A stretch of 64,000 nt of DNA, from the NCBI RefSeq assembly GCF_030503595.1, contig NZ_CP129966.1, forward strand, positions 62,001 through 126,000, given 5' to 3'. Source of the stretch: Corynebacterium sp. P4-C1. Lineage in GTDB: Bacteria; Actinomycetota; Actinomycetes; Mycobacteriales; Mycobacteriaceae. The translations under genes were made by a program, and so were the position numbers. The notes beneath the pieces were generated by a model, which worked only from the letters and a program-made list of their open reading frames with translations, ran no database searches and was not told the DNA's origin. This document shows, piece after piece, positions 57,112 to 64,000 of this stretch (within the stretch, counting starts at the first letter, position 1; every line of letters begins with the position of its first letter).

Positions 57112-58829
57112 GGCCGGCGTTCAATCACAGCAAAGCCCCACGGGTCCAGCCGGGTTTCTGTAGCGGTAACGGTCGGGGAAGTGAACGAATAGACGAGCTC
57201 GCCGCCCACCGGAACCGTCACCGGGTCCCCCGAGAAATTGGCTGCGAGGACGACATCGTCGTAGCCCATCGTGAGCCAGTCGCCGGAGTGCTCGACCTGT
57301 AGCTCGCGGAGGTCCTCGCGGGCGAGGTCTAATTCGCGTCGCAGCGTGAGCAGTGTCTTGTACGCCCCGTACATGCTTTGGGCTGTGTCACCGTGGTTCC
57401 AGTCGAGTTTCGCCGATTCGAACGTGGCCGGGTCGGCGGGGTCGGGGACTTCCGCGAAATCCCAGCCGTAGCGGGCGAATTCGTGTGCGCGGCCCTCACG
57501 TGTCAGCCGCATGAGCTCCTCGTCAGTGTGGGAGACGAAGAAGGGGAACGGTGTCTGGGCGAAGGATTCCTCGCCCATGAAGATCATCGGCGTGAACGGG
57601 CTGAAGAAGATCACCGCGGCCTTCAGCGCGTGCTGGGCCGGGGTGAGGTTCTGCGACGGCCGGTCGCCCTGCGCGCGGTTGCCCACTTGGTCGTGCGTGG
57701 TGGTGTACGTGATCAGCTTCCATGGCGGGATTGCGGCCAAGTCCAGTGCTCGGCCGTGGGTGCGGCCGCGGAAACTGGAGTAGTCGTTGCGGAACCGGAA
57801 GCCGTGGCGCAGTGTGTCGGCCAGTATCTCCACGGTGCCGAAGTCCTCGTAGTAGGCGTTATTCTCGCCGGTGATGACGGTGTGGAGAGCATGGTGGACA
57901 TCGTCTAGCCACTGCGCGTCCAACCCGTACCCGCCGACCGAGTAGTCGGAGATGATGCGCGGATCGTTCAGGTCGCTTTCCGCGATGATGATCGGATTCG
58001 GCCCGTTGGCCGCTTCGACCTGGTCGGCGACCATGTTGATCTGCTCCATGATGGAGTACGCCTCGCGGTCGTCGTAGGAATGAACGGCGTCGAGGCGCAG
58101 CCCGTCGATGTGGAATTCGTCGAGCCAGCGGCGCACCGCGTCGAGCACGTACGCGCGCACCTCGTCCGAATCCGAACCGGAGAAATTCACCACATCGCCC
58201 CAGCCCGTCGTACCGGCCGTGGTGTAGGGGCCGAACTGGCCGTTATAGTTCCCGTCCGGGCCGAAGTGGTTATACACCACATCGAGGTACACACCGACAC
58301 CCTTGTTGTGGGCTGCGTTGATGAGGCGTTTCAACCCGTCCGGTCCACCGTAACTTTCCTGCACCGCGAACCAGTCCACACCGTCGTAGCCCCAGTTGCG
58401 CTCTCCGCCGAATGGCTGGACGGGCATCAGCTCGATCGTGGTCACGCCCAGGTCGACGAGGTAATCGAGCTTGTCGACGACACCGTCGAACGTCCCCTCC
58501 TCCGTGAACGTCCCCACATGGAGCTCATAGATGACCTGCCCCTTGAGCTCGTAGTTGGTCCAGTGCTGGTCCGACCACTCGAATTCGTCGTCCGTCACTT
58601 CCGACAGCCCGTGGACCCCGTCCGGCTGGCGGGTTGAACGAGGGTCGGGGAGGGGAGCGGACCATGCGTCGCCGTCGAAAAGCGAGAAGCCGTAACGCTG
58701 GCCCGGAACCTTCTCGACGTCGCTGATCCACCAGCCTCTGCGGTGGTCGTCGCGCCGCATCTGATGCTCAACGCCGTCCACCACGATCTTCGTGTCGTGC
58801 GCGTGAGGGGCCCATACATCGAACTTCAT
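57108..58829 (-). CDS. treZ: malto-oligosyltrehalose trehalohydrolase
   Basis: A 573-aa GH13 enzyme that releases trehalose from maltooligosyltrehalose; with TreY it makes trehalose for mycolate carriers. N-terminal CBM48-like domain: MKFDVWAPHAHDTKIVVDG. GH13 regions: VYLDVVYNHFGPDGN, DGLRLDAVHS (nucleophile Asp), IIAESDLNDP (acid/base Glu), TTTHDQVGNRAQGDR. ATG 58829 is preferred; GTG 58838 would add three residues. Its first 16 codons and upstream region are duplicated at 60963-61041. Confidence 0.93.
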   Translation of the reverse strand: MKFDVWAPHAHDTKIVVDGVEHQMRRDDHRRGWWISDVEKVPGQRYGFSLFDGDAWSAPLPDPRSTRQPDGVHGLSEVTDDEFEWSDQHWTNYELKGQVIYELHVGTFTEEGTFDGVVDKLDYLVDLGVTTIELMPVQPFGGERNWGYDGVDWFAVQESYGGPDGLKRLINAAHNKGVGVYLDVVYNHFGPDGNYNGQFGPYTTAGTTGWGDVVNFSGSDSDEVRAYVLDAVRRWLDEFHIDGLRLDAVHSYDDREAYSIMEQINMVADQVEAANGPNPIIIAESDLNDPRIISDYSVGGYGLDAQWLDDVHHALHTVITGENNAYYEDFGTVEILADTLRHGFRFRNDYSSFRGRTHGRALDLAAIPPWKLITYTTTHDQVGNRAQGDRPSQNLTPAQHALKAAVIFFSPFTPMIFMGEESFAQTPFPFFVSHTDEELMRLTREGRAHEFARYGWDFAEVPDPADPATFESAKLDWNHGDTAQSMYGAYKTLLTLRRELDLAREDLRELQVEHSGDWLTMGYDDVVLAANFSGDPVTVPVGGELVYSFTSPTVTATETRLDPWGFAVIERRP

Positions 58830-58898
58830 GTGTTCCACCCTAAGTAATATGGCCCGGCGATGGTGACAACGTATTCATTGCCTGTTCGGGGTGAGCCG
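58781..58898. repeat. 118-bp direct repeat, copy 1 (treZ 5' end, promoter, yigZ 5' end)
   Basis: Matches 60963-61080 at a constant offset of 2182 with no gap and about five substitutions. It covers the start of treZ, the divergent promoter containing TAAGTAATAT, and 13 codons of yigZ. Confidence 0.9.
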
Positions 58899-59020
58899 AA
58901 TCGGAGGAGGAGGCGCGGGAGGACTCGTCCACGCTTACTCGGAGTAGGTGACGCAAGCGGTGGAGCTGGTCAAACCCGCAGCCCAAGCCGTACCGGGGGA
59001 TCGCGTCAAAGCGTGGGAGG
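58860..59020 (+). pseudogene. decayed fusion remnant of yigZ and the S4-domain gene
   Basis: 58860-58898 equals the first 39 bases of yigZ. A 58-base deletion at a GCCG microhomology then joins to the part matching 61139-61162. A further jump gives GLVHAYSE, then a TAG, then VTQAVELV, parallel to GLVHAYSESVSAAVEQV of YigZ. It continues as KPAAQAVPGDRVKAW, parallel to KPSAQVVPGDRVKAW of the S4 gene at 61933. The reading frame is broken. Codons in the later parts differ mostly at silent positions from the intact genes, so this is an old or foreign copy. Confidence 0.8.
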
Positions 59021-59025
59021 CGTGG

Positions 59026-59856
59026 TTAAACGTGGAGCGGGAAGCGCCGCCAGGGAGAGTTCGGGTCGATCAATGCTTCCGTGAGAATGTGGTCGAACAA
59101 CTGGAGTTCACCCTGCATGTCGTCTGCGTTGTCCCTAATGGTGTCGGCTGACCAAATGGCGCGACCCCACCAGAAGCTGGCCGCGGCGTCCGCCCAGGAC
59201 CGGAAGTGCTTTTGCAGCTCGGCGACAGCGCGTGAGGCGTAGCTGGAGTACTCCTCAGGGGTGATGAGTCCGACGAGCACGGCCGTCGCGCCTGTCATTT
59301 CCACCCGCATGATGTCCCAGGCGCGGGTCGTTGCCGGAGCCGACGGCGCGTTGACGTTTGCGAACGAAGGGTGGGTGCGCACAGCTACCCAGTGGTCGAA
59401 GTCGGTCCAGAGCTGCTTCGGATCCAACCAGTTGGAAATAGCCAGGTGCTCCAGGAACATCTCCATCGTCCGGCGGCGCTCCGCAAAATCCTTCGAACGC
59501 CATTCCTGCGGCGCGAACTCACCCGTGAGCATTTCGGCTGTGTGCAGCACTGCATCAAGCGACGCGGTGTGCATGTCGCCGGCGATGAGCATCTCCATCA
59601 TTTGGCGGGTTTCATCAGCCGAGGTGATGCCCCACCACTGCTCAAGCATGCGTTTGTATTGCACGCGATTTTTCTTTACAGGCAACGTGGGAGTGTCCAC
59701 GGGCCGGTCGTGTCCCACCCGGTACGGCAGGGCGAAGACCGCCTCCAGCACCGTCTGACGGTCCGGCTGCGGGGTGCTCCATTCCCACAGGTCAACTGCC
59801 ATATCTTCGGCCTTGGCGCGGGGGCGTTCGAACCGTGCGGCGGTGATGGCGGTCAT
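59026..59856 (-). CDS. DUF1266 domain protein
   Basis: 276 aa, no signal peptide or membrane helix. The C-terminal half carries the DUF1266 pattern: TTRAWDIMRVEMTGATAVLV, GLITPEEYSSYASRAVAELQ, RSWADAAASFWWGRAIWS. DUF1266 proteins occur next to polymorphic toxins, immunity-like proteins and stress genes, but no activity is known. Its stop lies at the edge of the yigZ/S4 remnant, so the rearrangement junction may have set its 3' end. It is divergent from the gene at 59963. Confidence 0.75.
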   Translation of the reverse strand: MTAITAARFERPRAKAEDMAVDLWEWSTPQPDRQTVLEAVFALPYRVGHDRPVDTPTLPVKKNRVQYKRMLEQWWGITSADETRQMMEMLIAGDMHTASLDAVLHTAEMLTGEFAPQEWRSKDFAERRRTMEMFLEHLAISNWLDPKQLWTDFDHWVAVRTHPSFANVNAPSAPATTRAWDIMRVEMTGATAVLVGLITPEEYSSYASRAVAELQKHFRSWADAAASFWWGRAIWSADTIRDNADDMQGELQLFDHILTEALIDPNSPWRRFPLHV

Positions 59857-59888
59857 CAGGGGATTCCTTCCTCACAAGCAGACTCGGA

Positions 59889-59926
59889 TCTCAGTTTTAG
59901 CAAATACTATTGCTTAGATTCTGAGA
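59889..59926. promoter_or_regulatory. nested dyad between the DUF1266 gene and the 59963 gene
   Basis: TCTCAG (59889-59894) and CTGAGA (59921-59926) enclose AGCAA (59899-59903) and TTGCT (59910-59914). The site is centred in the 106-bp divergent gap and could bind a dimeric regulator controlling both sides. Confidence 0.45.
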
Positions 59927-59962
59927 CGAATTTGGCGCAATACGCATGATAACCTGCCTCAC

Positions 59963-60478
59963 GTGGTCAATGAGAACGAGTTTGTGCGTAAAGCGTTAGA
60001 GCGCTGTGGCGACACCCAGATCGCACCGGCCGTCGTGAACGATGTCATGCAGGTGCTTGGGCCTGGAGAGGAAATCCTGGAGGTGGCACTCACGAGTGCT
60101 CCCGGGTTCACGTCAGCATGCGTGTGCACGACTTCGCGCCTGTTTCTTGGCACTGCGCCCGGCCAGGTGACAGTGATCGACCACGCCTGGCTCACCGGCT
60201 TCTGTGGTCGCCCGTACGGGCCCGCAGAAGAGCTCACACTCACACTCAAGGCCGTGGACGGGGAAGTGAACTGGATTGGATTCAACCGCACTGGACTGAT
60301 GCGTATCTTGCACGCCCTCGATTTCGCGATGCAGAGCCCGGCACCGGAAGCAACCATTCCAGAACTGTTCAACAAGTGGATCGATATCCAACAGGAAGCG
60401 AACAACGTTGAGATGACTCCCGAGCAGTTCGAACTTAACGTCCGCGAAGCGATAGGAGAGCGCAAGTGGCTGACATAA
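59963..60478 (+). CDS. hypothetical protein, PH-like fold possible
   Basis: 171 aa, cytoplasmic by appearance. The middle part (GEEILEVALTSAPGFTSACV; CTTSRLFLGTAPGQVTVID) resembles short bacterial PH-like (YokE/bPH) domains where a 'T-s-R-l' strand follows the secreted-threshold phrase; this is a weak pattern match. TAACCT seven bases before the GTG indicates a leaderless promoter. It overlaps the next gene by 13 bp. Confidence 0.6.
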   Translation: MVNENEFVRKALERCGDTQIAPAVVNDVMQVLGPGEEILEVALTSAPGFTSACVCTTSRLFLGTAPGQVTVIDHAWLTGFCGRPYGPAEELTLTLKAVDGEVNWIGFNRTGLMRILHALDFAMQSPAPEATIPELFNKWIDIQQEANNVEMTPEQFELNVREAIGERKWLT

Positions 60479-60735
60479 ACACCTACCCGGAGCCGAGCGC
60501 CAACTTCTCTGGCGACGCGCTTCTACCCGATCCGCCATCGAACCGGCCCCAGCCCAACTACGGGCCGAAAGTTGCGCCCCCGGCGCAGAATGCTCATAAT
60601 GGCGGCCCTTACGGCGAGGACTACGATTTCTGGCAACAGGGCCTGTCCCCGGTGAAGCTCTCCGTTCAGACGCAGCTCATTCTGGCCGCCGTGATCGTGA
60701 CCATTATCGTGACTCTCGCAGTGATCTTCGTTTAA
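60466..60735 (+). CDS. small C-tail-anchored membrane protein
   Basis: 89 aa. A Pro/Asn-rich, soluble N-terminal part (PSNRPQPNYGPKVAPPAQN) is followed by one C-terminal helix, QLILAAVIVTIIVTLAVIFV. GTG 60466 (MADINTYPEPS) lies inside the previous gene, behind AGGAGAG. No family is recognised. Coupled to the upstream gene, so the two probably act together. Confidence 0.65.
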   Translation: MADINTYPEPSANFSGDALLPDPPSNRPQPNYGPKVAPPAQNAHNGGPYGEDYDFWQQGLSPVKLSVQTQLILAAVIVTIIVTLAVIFV

Positions 60736-60834
60736 GGATCTTTGCGGTGATTAGCTGTCCCACCGGGCGGACCCGAGGTGGTGACTGACCAGGAGGGCGG
60801 ATACGGGCCTGCCCTCTTCGGCAGTGTCGCGCTC

Positions 60835-61011
60835 CTAGCGCAGCTCTGCGCAGTGTTCGCCGATTTTCCTGAGCTGGGTTAGGGTCTGTGCGCGGTTGAC
60901 ATAGTCGATGGAGCGGCGGCGATCGGGGTCGCCGGCGATCATGCCGCTGGCAGGGCCCTCCGCCACGATCTTCGTGTCGTGCGCGTGAGGGGCCCATACA
61001 TCGAACTTCAT
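60835..61011 (-). pseudogene. chimeric mini-ORF with the TreZ N-terminus
   Basis: 58 codons. The first 16 (MKFDVWAPHAHDTKIV) equal those of treZ; the rest (AEGPASGMIAGDPDRRRSID, then YVNRAQTLTQLRKIGEHCAE and LR) is unrelated to TreZ. The upstream bases are the same as those of treZ, so it could be transcribed and translated from the copied promoter. Most likely a rearrangement scar; a working small protein is possible. Confidence 0.6.
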
Positions 61012-61080
61012 GTGTTCCGCCCTAAGTAATATGGTGCGGCGATGGTGACAACGTATTCATTGCCTGTTTCGGGTGAGCCG
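60963..61080. repeat. 118-bp direct repeat, copy 2
   Basis: Second copy of 58781-58898. Here the yigZ side is intact and the treZ side is truncated after 16 codons. The rest of the 60736-61041 gap (306 bp) holds only the chimeric mini-ORF. Confidence 0.9.
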
Positions 61081-61686
61081 ACGGTGAACGAGATCGAGAT
61101 CAAACGCTCCCGCTTCATCACCTGGATCGCGCGTGCCGAATCGGAGGAGGAAGCGCGGGAGGTCATCGCGCGTGCCCGCCATGAATTCCCCGATGCGCGC
61201 CACCACTGTTCCGCGTTCATCGTGCATGTCGACGGTGCGGTGCCGATCGAGCGCTCGAGCGACGACGGTGAGCCCGCCGGGACCGCGGGTAAACCAATGC
61301 TCGACGTGCTCCGCGGCTCCGGCCTCGAATCGGCGGTGGCCGTGGTGATCCGCTATTTCGGCGGTGTGAAACTCGGTGCCGGCGGCCTCGTTCACGCCTA
61401 TTCCGAATCTGTCAGCGCTGCCGTGGAGCAGGTACCCCGTGCGGAGAAATCGTTGCGGGAGCTGGTCGACGTCGACCTCCCGCACGCCGACGCTGGGCGC
61501 ATCGAGGCGGAATTGCGCACCCACGGCATCGATGTTGTCGACGTGGCTTACGGTGCCCAGGTCCGCTACACCTTCGCTCTTATTCCGGGGAGCAGGGAAG
61601 AGTTCGATGCGCTGCTCGCCGCGGTAACACAAGGTTCCGCCGCCGCACGCGAGGCGGGAACAATGTGGGTCGAACGGCCCCGCTAG
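61042..61686 (+). CDS. YigZ/IMPACT family protein
   Basis: 214 aa. N-terminal UPF0029 (IMPACT) domain: IEIKRSRFITWIARAESEEE, SDDGEPAGTAGKPML, VAVVIRYFGGVKLGAGGLVH followed by AYSESV. A C-terminal EF-G-like alpha/beta domain (DUF1949) follows. Family members are linked to translation or GCN2-pathway regulation; the bacterial role is unclear. TAATAT lies nine bases before the ATG, in the promoter shared with copy 1. Confidence 0.88.
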   Translation: MVTTYSLPVSGEPTVNEIEIKRSRFITWIARAESEEEAREVIARARHEFPDARHHCSAFIVHVDGAVPIERSSDDGEPAGTAGKPMLDVLRGSGLESAVAVVIRYFGGVKLGAGGLVHAYSESVSAAVEQVPRAEKSLRELVDVDLPHADAGRIEAELRTHGIDVVDVAYGAQVRYTFALIPGSREEFDALLAAVTQGSAAAREAGTMWVERPR

Positions 61687-61696
61687 ACTATTGGCC

Positions 61697-61933
61697 ATGA
61701 CTCTCGCGCCTCGCCCGAATAACCCCATTGAAGCCCGCAAGCAGGCTGTGCGGCGCTACTCCCGCAACGGCGTCGCCTGTGTCGGCGGCGGTGTTCTCGG
61801 TGGTGTGGCACTCGGCCTGATCTTTTCCTCCTTCTGGTTCTGGTTCTCCCTCGGCATGGTCGTCGCTGTGGCGGGCGGGCTGTACAACTACAGCAAGGTG
61901 AAGAAGATCGTCAACCACCAAGACGTCCAATAG
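61697..61933 (+). CDS. small two-helix membrane protein
   Basis: 78 aa. A basic N-terminal stretch (NNPIEARKQAVRRYSRNGVA) is followed by two close helices (VGGGVLGGVALGLIFSSFWF; WFSLGMVVAVAGGLYNY) and a short Lys-rich tail. No known function; between yigZ and the S4 gene, with TAGTG overlap to the latter. Confidence 0.7.
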   Translation: MTLAPRPNNPIEARKQAVRRYSRNGVACVGGGVLGGVALGLIFSSFWFWFSLGMVVAVAGGLYNYSKVKKIVNHQDVQ

Positions 61934-62319
61934 TGGCCGGCGCTGAACCCGAAGGGAGCCCCGTCCGCATCGATGTCTGGGTGTGGGCTGTCCGCATGTA
62001 CAAGACTCGTTCTGAGGCAGCCAACGCGGTCCGCGCCGGGCACGTCAAGCTCAACGGGGCCGCGGTGAAGCCGTCGGCGCAGGTTGTTCCCGGCGACCGC
62101 GTCAAGGCGTGGAAGGACTACCGCGACATCGAATACGAAGTGGTGCAGACCCTGCGCAAACGCGCCGGGGCTCCGGTGGCCCGGCAGTGCTACATCGACC
62201 ATTCGCCGCCACCGCCGCCGAAGGAGTACTTCTACTCGATGCCCAAGCGCGACCGCGGTGCCGGGCGCCCCACCAAGAAGGAGCGCCGCGAGATCGACCG
62301 CTTGCTCGGGCGGCGTTGA
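61933..62319 (+). CDS. S4-domain RNA-binding protein (Hsp15-like)
   Basis: 128 aa. S4 fold: IRIDVWVWAVRMYKTRSEAA-like core VRIDVWVWAVRMYKTRSEAA, then VRAGHVKLNGAAVKPSAQVV, PGDRVKAW. A basic tail ends RGAGRPTKKERREIDRLL. Hsp15-type proteins bind stalled 50S subunits carrying peptidyl-tRNA. GTG start overlaps the previous stop. Confidence 0.87.
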   Translation: MAGAEPEGSPVRIDVWVWAVRMYKTRSEAANAVRAGHVKLNGAAVKPSAQVVPGDRVKAWKDYRDIEYEVVQTLRKRAGAPVARQCYIDHSPPPPPKEYFYSMPKRDRGAGRPTKKERREIDRLLGRR

Positions 62320-62346
62320 TTCGCGGAGGCGACGCGAACTTTCAAA

Positions 62347-62383
62347 TTGCACGGATTGTGCAAAGTTGCATAGACTCTGCAAC
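62347..62383. promoter_or_regulatory. MMPL promoter with two dyads overlapping -35 and -10
   Basis: Dyad 1: TTGCAC-ggatt-GTGCAA (62347-62363). Dyad 2: GTTGCA-tagactc-TGCAAC (62365-62383). TTGCAC can serve as -35, and TAGACT (62371-62376) as -10 at 18-bp spacing; transcription would start at the ATG. Four TTGCA/TGCAA half-sites suggest cooperative binding of a TetR- or MarR-type repressor encoded elsewhere. Confidence 0.65.
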
Positions 62384-64000
62384 ATGTCACAGTTTTTGTA
62401 TCGCCTAGGTAGTTGGTCCTACCGGAAAATCTGGCCATTTCTCGCCGTATGGCTCATCCTTCTCGCGGGGCTCGGTTTCGGAGCCGCGAATTTCGCGAAA
62501 TCTCCGAGTCCCACATTCAGCATGCCCGACATGGATTCCACCGTCACTCAGAAGGAAATGAACGAGCGCTTCGGCACTGACGAGGACGCCACGACCATTC
62601 CGTCGGGCACCATCGTCGTCCAAGCCCCCGAAGGCTCGACACTCGCCGATCCTGATGTGTCGGAACAGGTCGACGAGATGATTGGGGACTTGAAGGCCAC
62701 CGGCGCTCTGCGCGATGCCGAGGGCGCCGAGGGCATGGTCAACCCAGTCCTCGCCGCCGGCGGTATGGCGAAGCAGATGGGCGAGGCGAAGGCCGCCCAG
62801 GGAATTCCGCAGGATCAGATCGACGCAGACCTCGCCGCTCTTTCCCCGCTCAGCTCCGACCAGCGCACAGGCACGATCTCTATCACGTTCAACGAAGCGA
62901 ACGTGATGGAGATTCCTGATGAGAATCTCGAGGAAGTCAAGGGCATCCTCGACCGTTACGATGCTTCGGACCTCACCGTCAAGTACAACGGCAACGCCTT
63001 TTCCGGCGCCGGCGAAATGGACGGGACATCTGAGCTGATCGGTATGGCAGTTGCTGCGATTGTCTTGCTGGTGACCTTCGGTTCTCTCGTCGCCGCCGGT
63101 CTGCCACTGATTGCGGCGGTGATCGGAGTCGGTGTCGGTCTCCTCGGAGTGCGTCTTGGCACCTTGCTCACCGACTCGATTTCGGATATGACCCCGATGC
63201 TCGCCTCCATGATCGGCCTCGCCGTGGGCATCGACTACTCCCTGTTCATCGTCGCCCGGTTCCGCAACGAACTGATCGCCTCGTCCGGCTTGAACGATCT
63301 CTCACCGAAAGAGCTCGCCCGGGAATTGAGGAAGATGGACAAGGACACCCGTGCCCACGCAATGGGAATGGCGCTCGGCACGGCCGGCGGATCGGTCGTG
63401 TTCGCCGGAACCACGGTGCTGATCGCGCTGGCTGCGCTGTCGATTATCCGCATCCCGTTCTTGACCACAATGGCGCTCGCCGCCGCAGGCACAGTCTTCA
63501 TCGCTGTCCTTGTGGCGCTGACGTTCTTGCCGTCGTTGCTCGGCCTGCTGGGGACCCGGGCTTTCGCGATCCGCATTCCGGGGCCGAAGGTCCCGGATCC
63601 TGAGGACGAGAAACCGACGATGGGCCTGCTGTGGGCACGCCAGATTCGCGCCCGGCCCTGGTTGAACCTGATCGCGGGCGTGCTGCTGCTGGGGATTCTC
63701 GCGATTCCCGCCGGCAATCTGCGTCTGGCTATGCCGACCGACGGCACGGCGAAACTCGGTTCGCCGCAGCGCGACGCATACGAAATGGTCGACGAGGCGT
63801 TCGGCCCGGGCCGTAATGCCCCGATGGTCGCGTACGTGGACACAGCGAACGTGGCCGAGCAGGACCGCATGGGCGCCTACCAGGACATCCTGCAGAAGTT
63901 CTCCGGCACCGAGGGCGTGGTCAACGCCCAGATCGTCCAGACCACCGACAATATGGACGCGGCTCAGGTCCTAATCACTCCGGACTCCGGAGCCACCGAC
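62384..64000 (+). CDS. MMPL-family RND transporter (3' end outside window)
   Basis: 539 codons are present and the frame is open at the edge. Start MSQFLYRLGSWSYRKIWPFL with the first helix, a large extracytoplasmic loop (about 45-205), then helices IGMAVAAIVLLVTFGSLVAA, GLAVGIDYSLFIVARFRNEL (conserved Asp-Tyr proton-relay motif) and others, and the second loop from about residue 450. Mycolate actinobacteria use MmpL/CmpL proteins to export trehalose monomycolate and other lipids; other members export drugs. Which class this is cannot be told. Leaderless ATG 62384. Confidence 0.9.
   Translation, partial: MSQFLYRLGSWSYRKIWPFLAVWLILLAGLGFGAANFAKSPSPTFSMPDMDSTVTQKEMNERFGTDEDATTIPSGTIVVQAPEGSTLADPDVSEQVDEMIGDLKATGALRDAEGAEGMVNPVLAAGGMAKQMGEAKAAQGIPQDQIDADLAALSPLSSDQRTGTISITFNEANVMEIPDENLEEVKGILDRYDASDLTVKYNGNAFSGAGEMDGTSELIGMAVAAIVLLVTFGSLVAAGLPLIAAVIGVGVGLLGVRLGTLLTDSISDMTPMLASMIGLAVGIDYSLFIVARFRNELIASSGLNDLSPKELARELRKMDKDTRAHAMGMALGTAGGSVVFAGTTVLIALAALSIIRIPFLTTMALAAAGTVFIAVLVALTFLPSLLGLLGTRAFAIRIPGPKVPDPEDEKPTMGLLWARQIRARPWLNLIAGVLLLGILAIPAGNLRLAMPTDGTAKLGSPQRDAYEMVDEAFGPGRNAPMVAYVDTANVAEQDRMGAYQDILQKFSGTEGVVNAQIVQTTDNMDAAQVLITPDSGATD

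Noticed and set aside
58860..59084. 74-aa ORF starting like YigZ
   Set aside because: It is shifted out of the yigZ frame after the first deletion and gives an Arg/Gly-rich nonsense product.

Overview
The window is a high-GC actinobacterial chromosome segment, almost certainly from a Corynebacterium. The mycolate-actinobacterial gene order supports this: pimB', glk, plsC, aroG, pknL with an Rv2175c-like gene, mptA and idsA, followed by the dcw cluster (mraZ to ftsZ without ftsA), then sepF, yggT, wag31, ileS, dinB, lspA, rluD, dnaE1, ilvA and treZ. Many -10 boxes of the TAnnnT type lie 6 to 9 bases before a start codon, as in leaderless corynebacterial transcripts. No species is claimed.

Region 1 (1-11190) holds the tail of an NlpC/P60 hydrolase, envelope-glycolipid and phospholipid genes (pimB', plsC, mptA), glucokinase, an RNase AS-like nuclease, class II DAHP synthase, a PknL-type kinase that seems to have lost its PASTA domains, its divergent DNA-binding neighbour, a prenyl diphosphate synthase, a GNAT protein, a HEPN-like protein and a DUF3040 membrane protein. 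Region 2 (11191-32112) is the division and cell-wall cluster: mraZ with three phased TGGGN boxes, rsmH, ftsL, ftsI, murE, murF, mraY, murD, ftsW, murG, murC, ftsQ, ftsZ, yfiH, yggS, sepF, yggT and wag31. It makes lipid II, assembles the divisome and directs polar growth. Region 3 (32113-37815) has a T-box leader with ileS, a large nested inverted repeat, a vapBC-type toxin-antitoxin pair and dinB.

Region 4 (37745-51584) carries a two-component system, a membrane acyltransferase, a secreted serine protease, an asparaginase, two lipoproteins, an ABC-F ATPase, lspA-rluD-hypothetical, and a MacAB-like exporter operon (adaptor, ATPase, permease). Region 5 (51594-58829) has dnaE1, a small secreted-protein gene whose best start is followed at once by a stop codon, ilvA and treZ. 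Region 6 (58781-62319) is rearranged. A 118-bp segment covering the treZ 5' end, the shared promoter and the yigZ 5' end occurs twice, 2182 bp apart. The copies bracket a decayed, divergent yigZ/S4 remnant, a DUF1266 gene, two small hypothetical genes and a chimeric mini-ORF with a TreZ N-terminus. Intact yigZ, a small membrane protein gene and an S4-domain gene follow. The window ends inside an MMPL transporter gene whose promoter carries two perfect dyads.

The most notable unexplained signals are: the collapsed duplication; a 91-nt hairpin directly after mraZ; an 18/23-identical element shared by the ftsZ and wag31 upstream regions; a perfect 17-bp palindrome over the wag31 -10 box; the nested repeat after ileS; the PknL truncation; and the GTG-TAG start of the small secreted protein.
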